A DNA stretch of 64,000 bases. Source: Streptomyces gilvus. GTDB lineage: Bacteria > Actinomycetota > Actinomycetes > Streptomycetales > Streptomycetaceae. The stretch covers positions 186,001-250,000 of the forward strand of contig NZ_JAKWBE010000004.1 of the NCBI RefSeq assembly GCF_022513565.1, in the 5' to 3' direction. Both the position numbers and the translations under genes were made by a program. Below the pieces are notes generated by a model. It was not told the DNA's origin and did no database searches. It saw only the letters and a list, made by a program, of their open reading frames with translations. Positions 56,550 through 63,894 of the stretch are shown here, piece by piece; position 1 is the first letter of the stretch, and each line of letters begins with the position of its first letter.

Positions 56550-56700
56550 AACAAGCACCATAGGACCGTTTCGCGGATGGGGCATTAGGGACAACCGGGC
56601 CGGGCGAACGCGATGAACGGGGGTGGCGGCAGGACCGGTCGCGTTCTGCTGTCGGCCAAGGCCCTCGCGCCCCGCCCGGCGCGAGGGACAGGATCGTCCC

Positions 56701-57396
56701 ATGCCGTCGATCTTCGTTCTCGTGCACAGTCCGTCCGTGGGCCCCTCGACCTGGCGTCCGGTGGCCGGGCACCTGACGGCCGCGGGCCATGAGGTGCGGG
56801 TGCCGTCCCTGCTGCACGTCGGCGCCGGTGCCCCGCCCTTCTGGCCGCGCGTCGCCGCCGCCGTCCGCGACGACCTGCGGCAGCTCCCGACGGACAGCCC
56901 CGTCACGCTGGTCGCCCACAGCAACGCCGGCTTGTTCCTGCCGACGATCCGCGCCGGCCTCGACCGTCCGGTCGCCGCCTCGGTCTTCGTCGACGCCGCG
57001 CTGCCCGCCCGCAGCGGGGCAACCCCGGTCGCGCCACCGGAGTTGCTCGACTTCCTGCGCCCCATGGCGGTCGGCGGCAGACTGCCCCGCTGGACCGACT
57101 GGTGGGACGAGGCGGACGTCGCGCCGATGCTCCCCGACCCCGAGCTGCGCAAGGCGGTCGTCGAGGAACAGCCCACCCTGCCGCTGTCCTACTACGAGCA
57201 GCACATCCCCGTCCCGGCCGGCTGGGACGACCACCCCTGCTCCTACCTGCTGTTCGGACCTCCGTACGACGACCTCACCGCCGAGGCGCGCGGACGCGGC
57301 TGGCGGGTGGCCCACCTGCCCGGCGCCCACCTCCACCAGCTGGTCGACCCGGCCGGCACGGCCCGGCACCTCGTCGAACTCGGCGGTGCCGCCTGA
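56701..57396 (+). CDS. Alpha/beta-fold hydrolase
   Basis: 231 residues, ATG 56701. Begins on strand one (MPSIFVLVHSPSVGPSTWRP); nucleophile elbow LVAHSNAGLFLP (Ser in HSNAG), the acid probably in LLFGPPYDDLTAEA, and His in LPGAHLHQLVDP near the C-terminus. Sequence and size resemble the small EST/RsbQ-like hydrolases; substrate unknown. The 40 bp downstream lead into a decayed thioesterase gene on the opposite strand. Confidence 0.85.
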   Translation: MPSIFVLVHSPSVGPSTWRPVAGHLTAAGHEVRVPSLLHVGAGAPPFWPRVAAAVRDDLRQLPTDSPVTLVAHSNAGLFLPTIRAGLDRPVAASVFVDAALPARSGATPVAPPELLDFLRPMAVGGRLPRWTDWWDEADVAPMLPDPELRKAVVEEQPTLPLSYYEQHIPVPAGWDDHPCSYLLFGPPYDDLTAEARGRGWRVAHLPGAHLHQLVDPAGTARHLVELGGAA

Positions 57397-57417
57397 CGGC
57401 GAACCGGCGCGACCCCT

Positions 57418-57572
57418 GACGGGGCCCGGCCACCGCGATGCTGCCCTGCGCCACCGCGCACAGGGTCCGCGCCCCGGCACCGTCGACCGTCGTCAGGTCG
57501 CAGCGGCACAGCGCCCAGCAGACGGCTGAAGGGCTGCTCCGCGAGGGTCTTCCGGGCGAGCTCGAGATCCAT
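57418..57572 (-). pseudogene. PaaI-type hotdog thioesterase remnant, middle deleted
   Basis: ATG 57572 starts MDLELARKTLAEQPFSRLLG, the standard N-terminal helix of PaaI/DUF4442 thioesterases. Immediately afterwards, in the +1 frame, comes CRCDLTTVDGAGARTLCAVA followed by QGSIAVAGP, which is the last strand pair of the same fold. Some 85 residues containing the hotdog helix and catalytic residues are missing. Together with the 5'-truncated MarR gene that faces it, it marks a deletion-scarred locus. Confidence 0.7.
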
Positions 57573-57607
57573 CGCCGCGCACACCTCCAACCTCTGACCG
57601 GCCCAGC

Positions 57608-57886
57608 GCCACCCAGCAGGAACTCGCCCGCAACCTCGCGCTGCGCGAGTCCGCGGTCACCGCGCTGGTCACCCGCCTCACCTCGGCGGGCCTGCTGAGC
57701 AAGCGACCGCATCCCCTCCAGCACCGGACCGTGGTGCTGGAGTTGACCGAGATGTGCGCGGATGCCCTGCGGGCCGCGCAACCGGAGATCGACGCCTTCA
57801 ACGCCGAACTGCGGTCGCTCCAGGGGGAGGAGGGCTTCGTGCACACGGCCGGCGCGCTGCACCGCCTCGCCCACTGGGACGAGTGA
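57608..57886 (+). pseudogene. MarR-family regulator, 5' part deleted
   Basis: An uninterrupted frame to TGA 57884-57886 encodes ATQQELARNLALRESAVTAL, then VTRLTSAGLLSKRPHPLQHR, TVVLELTEMCADALRAAQPE and a C-terminal dimerisation helix ending HRLAHWDE. This is the recognition helix, wing and C-terminal helices of a MarR protein. No N-terminal helices, start codon or ribosome-binding site precede it; upstream sequence belongs to the thioesterase remnant. Broken gene rather than short functional protein. Confidence 0.78.
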
Positions 57887-57907
57887 CGACCTTCTCAGCT
57901 GCCCTCG

Positions 57908-59482
57908 TCAGTCGTCCTCGTCCGCCCCGCACGAACTGCCGCTCGGGGGCAGGGAGCCGTAGAGCAGGAAGTCGTCGACCTTCTGGTGGACGCACTTGGA
58001 GGAGCCGTAACCGGTGTGGCCCTCGCCCCTGTTGTCGAGGACCACGGCCGAGGAGCCGAGCCGTTTCGCGGTCTCCACGGTCCATCGGTAGGGGGTCGCC
58101 GGGTCTCCGCGGGTGCCGACCAGGAGCATCCTGGGGGTGTTCAGGTCGCGCACCTCGGCGCGGATGTAGTCGGTTCCCTTGGGCCGGCCGTAGCACATGA
58201 GCAGTTGGGTGAGCCGGTAGCGGCCGAAGACGGGGGAGGCCTCCTCGTACTGCGCGCGGAGCCGGGCCAGGTCCTTGGTGAGCTGCTCGGCGTTGGGGCG
58301 GTCGGGGTCGTCGGCGCAGTTGATGGCCATCAGCGCGGCGGGGAGATTGTCGAGCGGTACGTCGTCCTCGTCGACCAGGCCGCCGTCCCCCGCGTGCGGT
58401 GCGGAGGGCGAGAAGCCGCCGTTCGCGAACGCCGTCACACCGCGGGTCTCGCCGTCCTCCACGAGTTGGGCAAGTGCCCGCTCCAGCGAGGGCCACAAGT
58501 CCTCGCTGTACAGGCCCTGCCCGATGGCGCCCACGAGGTCCTGGCCGGTGAACTGCCGGCCCAGGTCGTTCGACACCGGGTCCTCGTCGAGGGAGTGGAC
58601 CAGCTGAACGACCTGTTCACCGGCGCTCCGCGCGTCCTGGCCCAGCGGGCAGGCGATGTCCTTGACGCACCAGTCGACGAAGTCGTCCAGCGCCGTCTGC
58701 TGCCCCTCGGCGCCCGCGATGCCCTGCTCGGACATCGGTTCGGTGAGGGTGTCGACACCGTCGAGCACCAACCGGCCGACCTTCTTGGGGAACTGGGCCG
58801 CGTACACGGCGCCGAGCCGGGTTCCGTAGGAGAAACCGAGGTAGTTGAGCTTCTTGTCGCCCAGGGCCTGGCGCATCACGTCCAGGTCGCGGGCGGCGTA
58901 CATCGTGCCTATGTACGGCAGGACGGGCCCGGAGTGCCTGGCGCACTCGGCGGCGGCCTTCCGCAACTGCCGCAGCACGTCCTGCGGATGAGCCAGGTCC
59001 GGGTCCCCGTTCTCCGCCGCGGACGCCTCGTCGGCACCGTCACCGCAGCTGACCGGGGAGGACCGGCCGACGCCGCGCGGGTCGAACGTGACCACGTCGT
59101 AGCCGTTCGTCAGGCCCATGAAGTCCTTGCCGCCGCCCGCGAGTTCGCTCACGCCCGCCCCGCCCGGGCCGCCGAAGTTCAGCAGGACAGAGCCGCGCTT
59201 CGGGCCCGTCGCCCGGTAGCGGGCCAGCGCCAGTTCGAGCGTGCCGGCGCGGGGGCGGGCGTAGTCGAGCGGCACGGTGACCTTGCCGCACTGCAGATCC
59301 GGTGGCACGTCCGCGCCCTCGCACCGGGTCCAGTGGATCTTCTGCCCGTAGAAGCGGGACAGGTCGGGGCCGGCGCGTTCGGCGGCGGCCGTCGGCAGCC
59401 CCGCGGCGAGCAGGGTCGCGGCGGCGGTCGCGGTCACCGCGCAGCGCCGCACCGCGGGCCGCGTCGACAGCTTGGCCAGCAT
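57908..59482 (-). CDS. Secreted tripeptidyl aminopeptidase (TAP/SlpD-E type alpha/beta hydrolase)
   Basis: 524 residues, ATG 59482 behind GGGAGG. Signal peptide with Arg pair and TATAAATLLAAGLPTAAA. The catalytic Ser lies in NYLGFSYGTRLGAVYAAQF, oxyanion region LLNFGGPGGAGVSEL, strand VVTFDPRGVGRSSPVSCG, Asp in MLLVGTRGDPATPYRW and His in RGEGHTGYGSSKCV, with the C-terminal TAP cap segment. Family S33 mycelial tripeptidyl aminopeptidases remove N-terminal tripeptides from secreted proteins. Typical length. No lipobox, so it is fully secreted. Confidence 0.93.
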   Translation of the reverse strand: MLAKLSTRPAVRRCAVTATAAATLLAAGLPTAAAERAGPDLSRFYGQKIHWTRCEGADVPPDLQCGKVTVPLDYARPRAGTLELALARYRATGPKRGSVLLNFGGPGGAGVSELAGGGKDFMGLTNGYDVVTFDPRGVGRSSPVSCGDGADEASAAENGDPDLAHPQDVLRQLRKAAAECARHSGPVLPYIGTMYAARDLDVMRQALGDKKLNYLGFSYGTRLGAVYAAQFPKKVGRLVLDGVDTLTEPMSEQGIAGAEGQQTALDDFVDWCVKDIACPLGQDARSAGEQVVQLVHSLDEDPVSNDLGRQFTGQDLVGAIGQGLYSEDLWPSLERALAQLVEDGETRGVTAFANGGFSPSAPHAGDGGLVDEDDVPLDNLPAALMAINCADDPDRPNAEQLTKDLARLRAQYEEASPVFGRYRLTQLLMCYGRPKGTDYIRAEVRDLNTPRMLLVGTRGDPATPYRWTVETAKRLGSSAVVLDNRGEGHTGYGSSKCVHQKVDDFLLYGSLPPSGSSCGADEDD

Positions 59483-59678
59483 CGATGCCTCCCTGGGCGC
59501 CCGTCGCGGACCGGGAGAACGGCGCCCTCGATCACGATAAGCGGCCCCCGGAACCCTCGCCTCCGGACGAGCGGGGGCGTCCGGGGTGCCGTACGCTCCG
59601 CCCGCGCCGGCAGTGATCGGACGGCTTTACAGCTAGTTCGACAACCGTGCCGCTCGATGGAGTGAAAGGCCGATTAGC

Positions 59679-59707
59679 CATAACTCGGATCGTTCGCCCG
59701 GCGTTCT
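59679..59707 (+). promoter_or_regulatory. Candidate sigma-BldN promoter of the chaplin gene
   Basis: CATAAC (59679-59684), 17 bases, then CGTTCT (59702-59707), 75 bp before the ATG. The known BldN consensus, as I recall it, is CGTAAC-N16/17-CGTTGA; 5 of 6 and 4 of 6 positions agree. Chaplin genes are established BldN targets in Streptomyces. The remainder of the 300-bp gap upstream shows no other assignable feature. Confidence 0.45.
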
Positions 59708-59782
59708 ACGGGGTGCGGGCACCTGCCCGTTCTCCCCGGCGCGGGCGGTGGCCCGCGACCCCGTCTGGAAGGCAACGAAGCC

Positions 59783-60415
59783 ATGAGAAGGGCTACCCGA
59801 AACGGTGTGATCGCCGTCGCGGCCGTGTCCGGCGCGATGGCGCTGGCGGCTCCCGCCCACGCCGACTCCTCGGCGGACGGCGGCACGGCCGGCTCGCCCG
59901 GACTGATCTCCGGCAACACCGTGCAGTTGCCGGTGCACGTGCCGGTCGAGGTCTGCGGGAACACCGTGAACGTCGTGGGGCTCCTCAACCCCGCGTCCGG
60001 CAACCGCTGCGCCGATGAGGACGGTCACCGCACGCCGGGCGCGTCCGCCGCCCATGGCAGCCGGGCACACGGCGGAGGAAAGGATTCGCCGGGCGTCCTG
60101 TCCGGCAACGCCGTCCAACTCCCCGTCCACGTCCCCGTGAACGTCAGCGGCAACACGGTGAACGTGGTCGGCGTCGGCAACGCGGCCGACGACAACGACT
60201 CCGCGAACACCTCCGGCAACCGCCCCCCAACTCCCACCCACCGCACCCCCAAGCCCCCCGCCCCACCCAAGCCCCACCCCGCCCCCGAGCACACCGCCGC
60301 ATCACTCGCCCACACCGGCACGAACGCGACCCTGCCGGCGGCAGCGACGAGCGCCGCGCTGATCCTGGCGGGAGCAGCCGTCTACCGCCGCTCCCGCTCC
60401 CGCACAGACCGCTGA
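59783..60415 (+). CDS. Long chaplin with sortase signal
   Basis: 210 residues, ATG 59783 with GGAAGG upstream. Signal peptide 1-27 (ending AHA). Chaplin domain 1 (about 36-79: SPGLISGNTVQLPVHVPVEV, CGNTVNVVGLLNP) keeps its two cysteines; domain 2 (about 100-143: SPGVLSGNAVQLPVHVPVNV, SGNTVNVVGVGNA) has Ser and Asn instead. A Pro/Lys/His-rich linker leads to the sorting signal LAHTG, a hydrophobic helix and an Arg-rich tail. Long chaplins (ChpA-C type) are linked to the wall by class E sortases and anchor the amyloid surface layer of aerial hyphae. Confidence 0.94.
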   Translation: MRRATRNGVIAVAAVSGAMALAAPAHADSSADGGTAGSPGLISGNTVQLPVHVPVEVCGNTVNVVGLLNPASGNRCADEDGHRTPGASAAHGSRAHGGGKDSPGVLSGNAVQLPVHVPVNVSGNTVNVVGVGNAADDNDSANTSGNRPPTPTHRTPKPPAPPKPHPAPEHTAASLAHTGTNATLPAAATSAALILAGAAVYRRSRSRTDR

Positions 60416-60452
60416 GCCCAGGAACCCACAGGCGAACGACCGGCCGACGGAG

Positions 60453-60580
60453 CGATGGGCGGGCTTCTGGTGGTGGGTCCGGTCGGGTGGGCGATGAGCG
60501 GTCGGGGCCTTTGAGGGGCCGGTCGGCGGGCCATGGGCGGGTGCGCTTCTGGCCGTGAGGCCCATCGGGTGAGCGAGGGG
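60453..60580. repeat. Imperfect direct duplication of about 50 bp
   Basis: GCGATGGGCGGG...CTTCTGG with a GGTCGGGTGGGCGATGAG-like end (60453-60499) recurs as GCCATGGGCGGGTGCGCTTC with a CATCGGGTGAGCGAGG-like end (60528-60580). It separates the chaplin gene from the deaminase remnant and has no coding support. Confidence 0.5.
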
Positions 60581-60587
60581 GCGGGGT

Positions 60588-60856
60588 TTCGGCGGCCAGC
60601 TCCGGCACGGGGCCGTGCACCACTACGCCCGGTGCCACGTCGGTGACGGGCAGTGTGAGCCGCTGGCCAGCGGGCCGGTTCGAACTCGGGGCCCGGGTGC
60701 GGTCGCCGGAGCCCAGCCGGTTGTGGTCCTGGGTGAACGCGGTGCCGTCCGCCCCCACCAGCACCGACCCGAACGGCTCGTGCCCGGCCTCCAGCGCCCT
60801 TCCCCCAGCTCGACACACCGGCGCAGATACGGCAGATCGGCGTTCCTCACGACCAT
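60588..60856 (-). pseudogene. Nucleoside deaminase (tRNA/cytosine deaminase-like) remnant
   Basis: From ATG 60856: MVVRNADLPYLRRCVEL, a frameshift, then ALEAGHEPFGSVLVGADGTA and FTQDHNRLGSGDRTR, a second frameshift, then EFEPARWPAAHT. These are the first strands of a CDA-fold deaminase, in which HPEFELARWAAA would hold the first zinc ligand; here the His is lost. The sequence then skips the PCxxC region and resumes with the C-terminal tail PVTDVAPGVVVHGPVPELAA. Two frameshifts plus a central deletion make it non-functional. It fills most of the 593-bp gap before the acetyltransferase gene. Confidence 0.72.
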
Positions 60857-61008
60857 GACGTACGGCCTTCCTCGCGCGGCGATCTTCGCGGGCGGCCTAT
60901 CCACGCCGCACCGTGCCGCAGCACGCCCGGAAAGCCCGCGCGGTGCGGCGGCGAACACAGGTGTGTAAAACAGTTGCCGGGGTCGCGCCCCGGTGCTGGA
61001 GTGATCAC

Positions 61009-61785
61009 ATGGATCACGCAGCGGTGCTCGCCCTCTTCGACCGGGACATACGCGAGGGGGCGCAGCCGGACAGCCCCGACGCGCGGGTGGAGCGGGTCGG
61101 CGGCGTGGTCCGCCAGGTGTCCTCGGCGCGCGGCTGGAACGGCGTCGTGTGGTCCGACCTGGACGAGACGAACGCCGACGAGGTCATCGCCGGGCAGATC
61201 GCCTACTTCTCCGGGCTCGGCCGTGAGTTCGAGTGGAAGCTGTACGGCCATGATCTGCCGGTGGACCTCGGGGAGCGGCTGCGGAGCGCGGGGTTCACGG
61301 CCGAGCCCGAGGAGACGCTGATGATCGCCGAGGTCGCCGCCCTCGACCTCGACGCCCGGCCGCCCGAGGGCGTGCGCCTGCTGCCGGTCACCGACGCGGC
61401 GGGCGTCGACCTGGTGGCGGACGTGCACGAGAAGGCATTCGGCACCGACGGCTCCCGGCTGCGGCACCAGCTGCTGGCCCGGCTGACGGGGGAGCCGGAC
61501 ACGATCGTCGCCGTCATCGCGCTGGCGGGGGACGAACCGGTGAGCGCGGCCCGGATGGAACTGGTGCCCGGCACCCGGTTCGCCGGGCTGTGGGGCGGCG
61601 GCACCGTGGAGGGCTGGCGTGGCCGGGGTGTCTACCGGGCCCTGGTCGCCCACCGGGCCCGTGCCGCCGTGGAGCGCGGCTACCGCTACCTCCAGGTCGA
61701 CGCCTCCAGCCAGAGCCGCCCCATCCTGGAACGCCTCGGCTTCGCACCGCTGACCACGACGACGCCGTACACCTACGTGCCGTAG
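61009..61785 (+). CDS. GNAT-family N-acetyltransferase
   Basis: 258 residues from ATG 61009 (GGAG 9 bases upstream). The N-terminal half (MDHAAVLALFDRDIREGAQP) is a degenerate GNAT lobe; the C-terminal half has the acetyl-CoA loop WGGGTVEGWRGRGVYRALVA with the Q/RxxGxG/A motif and the strand YRYLQVDASSQSRPILERLG. Substrate unknown. Its stop lies 30 bp before the candidate promoter of the epimerase gene. Confidence 0.88.
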   Translation: MDHAAVLALFDRDIREGAQPDSPDARVERVGGVVRQVSSARGWNGVVWSDLDETNADEVIAGQIAYFSGLGREFEWKLYGHDLPVDLGERLRSAGFTAEPEETLMIAEVAALDLDARPPEGVRLLPVTDAAGVDLVADVHEKAFGTDGSRLRHQLLARLTGEPDTIVAVIALAGDEPVSAARMELVPGTRFAGLWGGGTVEGWRGRGVYRALVAHRARAAVERGYRYLQVDASSQSRPILERLGFAPLTTTTPYTYVP

Positions 61786-61814
61786 GGTCTCCCGGATTCT
61801 CCCTCGGGGCCGGA

Positions 61815-61842
61815 TGTCACATCCGCGGCGGTCCGATCCGTC
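61815..61842 (+). promoter_or_regulatory. ECF41-type promoter in front of the epimerase gene
   Basis: TGTCACA (61815-61821), 17 bases, CGTC (61839-61842). This is the signature reported for promoters of ECF41 sigma factors, which control genes of the carboxymuconolactone decarboxylase / oxidoreductase / epimerase (COE) type. The gene behind it is an NAD-dependent epimerase. CGTC ends 8 bases before the ATG, so the transcript may be leaderless or nearly so. Confidence 0.65.
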
Positions 61843-61850
61843 GCAGGGGC

Positions 61851-62771
61851 ATGACGACGAACCAGAAGAGCCAGAGCATCCTCCTCGCGGGCGCCAGTGG
61901 CGTCCTCGGCGGTCACATCACGCGCGCGTTGACCGATGCGGGCCACAAGGTCACCGGTCTCGGGCGCGGTCCGGCGAACGGCGTACGGGCCGACCTCATG
62001 GACCGCGACGCCCTGCCGCGCGCCGTCGACGGGCAGCGCTTCGACACCGTCATCCACGCCGCGACCGCGCTGCGCCAGGCGCCCATGCGCCACCGCGACA
62101 TGTACGCGACCGACGCGCTGCGCACCGACGGCACCGCCCATCTCGTCGAGGCCGCACAGGCCACCGGCGCACGTCGCCTGATCAGCGAGTCGATGGTCTT
62201 CGGGTACGGCTACGGGGACTTCGGCGACCACGTCATCACCGAGGACGACGTGTTCGGTCCGCGCGGCAGCACACCGGAGCTGGAGCGGCACGTCGAGGGT
62301 ATGCGCGTCAAGGAACAACTGACCTTCGAGGCCGCCGGGTTGGAAGGCATCTCACTGCGCTTCGGCCTGTTCTACGGTCCCGGCGGCACCGACGCGATTC
62401 TGCCCATGCTGCGCAGGCGGCAGCTGCCCGTCCCCGCCGACCACGGACGGCTGCTGCCGTGGATCGAGCTCACCGACGCGGCCCGCGCGGTGGCCGCCGC
62501 CGTCGAACACGGCCGAGCGGGCCAGGCGTACAACATCACCGACCGCACCCCGTTCGGTTTCCGCGCCCATGTCCTGTGCGTGGCCGAGGAGTTCGGTCTG
62601 CCCAGGCCGATGACCGTGCCGCGGTGGCTGACCCGCCCGATGTCCTACGCGCACACCATGTTCGCGACGAACATGCGCGTGTCCTCGGCGAAGGCGGAGC
62701 GGGAGCTGGGCTGGACACCCGTGCACCCGTCCTGCCGGGACGGTCTGGCCGCGCTGGCCGCACGGCGTTGA
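61851..62771 (+). CDS. NAD-dependent epimerase/dehydratase family protein (SDR, atypical)
   Basis: 306 residues from ATG 61851. Nucleotide-binding SILLAGASGVLGGHITRALT (GxxGxxG), VIHAATALRQAP, LISESMVFGYGYGD, and GISLRFGLFYGPGGTD with a C-terminal substrate region ARAVAAAVEHGRAGQAYNIT. It belongs to the extended/atypical SDR group often found as the COE partner of ECF41 sigma factors. No sigma gene is adjacent in this window, so the controlling sigma must be encoded elsewhere. Reaction unknown. Confidence 0.9.
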   Translation: MTTNQKSQSILLAGASGVLGGHITRALTDAGHKVTGLGRGPANGVRADLMDRDALPRAVDGQRFDTVIHAATALRQAPMRHRDMYATDALRTDGTAHLVEAAQATGARRLISESMVFGYGYGDFGDHVITEDDVFGPRGSTPELERHVEGMRVKEQLTFEAAGLEGISLRFGLFYGPGGTDAILPMLRRRQLPVPADHGRLLPWIELTDAARAVAAAVEHGRAGQAYNITDRTPFGFRAHVLCVAEEFGLPRPMTVPRWLTRPMSYAHTMFATNMRVSSAKAERELGWTPVHPSCRDGLAALAARR

Positions 62772-62780
62772 CCGCCGACC

Positions 62781-62818
62781 GGGGCCGTTCGGACCGGAGT
62801 TGGAGGCCGAACGGCCCC
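62781..62818 (+). terminator. Perfect 12-bp stem-loop after the epimerase gene
   Basis: GGGGCCGTTCGG (62781-62792) pairs with CCGAACGGCCCC (62807-62818) around a 14-base loop, 10 bases after the stop codon. Confidence 0.75.
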
Positions 62819-62871
62819 CCGCGAGCGGAGTCCGCGGCTGGGAACCTGATACGGGGGAGAGCCTCCCGGCG

Positions 62872-63628
62872 CCCTTCTCTCCCGCTCGGGGCGCACGGTC
62901 GAGGCGGCGGGCCCGCCGATCGCCGAGGGGAGCCGCATCGGCGGGCCCGGCTCGGACCGCGACGCGCGCCCACAGTGAGCGGCGTGGCCCGGCTCGGCTC
63001 GCGGGTTGCGATGCCCGTACCCGCAGCGAGCCACGTGGGCTGGCTCGGCTCGGGTTGCGATGTGCGTGCCCGCTGCGAGCCGCGTGGGCGGGCTCGGCTT
63101 GGGACGCGATGCCCGCGTCGCAGCGAGCCGCGTCGGCGGGCCGACGCCCGCGCCGGCAGCGCCCGGGCGGGGCACCACACGCTCCGCCCGGACCCGTGCG
63201 ATCGTCTACGGGCTTCCCGTCGGACGCCCTTCCCTCCCGCTCAGGGCGCACGGTCGAGGCGGCGGGTCCACCGATCGCCGAGGGGAGCCGCGTGGGCGGG
63301 CTCGGCTTGGGACGCGATGCCCGCGTCGCAGCGAGCCGCGTCGGCGGGCCGGGCCCGGGATCGCGATGCCCGTGCCCGCTGCGAGCCGCGTGGGCGGGCT
63401 CGGCTTGGGACGCGATGCCCGCGTCGCAGCGAGCCGCGTCGGCGGGCCGGGCCCGGGATCGCGATGCCCGTGACCGCAGCGAGCCGCGTCGGCGGGCCCG
63501 GCTCGCGCCCCGACGCCCGCACTCGCAGCGCCGGGGCGGTGGCACCACGCGCCCGCGCCCAGAGCGTCCGGGCGGGGCGTCAAACGCTCCGCCCGGACCC
63601 GTGCGATCGTCTACGGCCTTCCCGCCGC
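62872..63628. repeat. Duplicated block of nested 46-50-bp tandem repeats
   Basis: The whole gap between the epimerase and the GlsB-like gene is one repeat structure. Block 1 (62872-63217) and block 2 (63227-63628) each begin with CTCCCGCTCNGGGCGCACGG, continue through GATCGCCGAGGGGAGCCGC, hold about five units of the type GCGAGCCGCGTSGGCGGGCT...GCGATGCCCGCGTCGCA, and end with CGCTCCGCCCGGACCCGTGC then GATCGTCTACGG. In block 2, two different unit types alternate exactly. Frames are open in several directions only because of base composition; there is no start, ribosome-binding site or domain. Not CRISPR: repeats abut without unique spacers. Confidence 0.85.
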
Positions 63629-63630
63629 CG

Positions 63631-63894
63631 TCAGCGGTGCGCCTTCGCGCGGTCCAGGGCAGCCACGCCGACCGCGGCCAGGCCGATCTGGATGAGCCAC
63701 TCGATCCAGTCGACGCCCTTGGTGTCCTGGACGCCGATTCCGGCGGCGATCGCCGAGCCGATCAGTGCGGCCACGATGCCGACGAGGATCGTCCACAGGA
63801 TGCCGATGCGCTGGCGGCCGGGAACCACGAGGCGACCCAGCACGCCGATGATGATGCCGATGAGAATGGCACTGATGATGCCCGAGATCTCCAT
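63631..63894 (-). CDS. GlsB/YeaQ/YmgE-family small membrane protein
   Basis: 87 residues, ATG 63894 behind GAGGGGCGG. Three helices: ISGIISAILIGIIIGVLGRL, IGILWTILVGIVAALIGSAI and a C-terminal WLIQIGLAAVGVAAL, with the conserved LVVPGRQRIG loop of transglycosylase-associated (YeaQ/GlsB) proteins. These are stress-induced membrane proteins without known biochemical activity. Upstream, 63895-64000 presumably holds its promoter; nothing further is recognised there. Confidence 0.9.
   Translation of the reverse strand: MEISGIISAILIGIIIGVLGRLVVPGRQRIGILWTILVGIVAALIGSAIAAGIGVQDTKGVDWIEWLIQIGLAAVGVAALDRAKAHR

Noticed and set aside
62352..63548. Open minus-strand frames with repeated peptides across the repeat block
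   Set aside because: The frames start inside the epimerase gene or the array, have no ribosome-binding site or domain, and exist because the repeats contain no stop codons.
62872..63628. CRISPR array
   Set aside because: Units abut directly with no unique spacers, unit length varies, and no cas genes are present.
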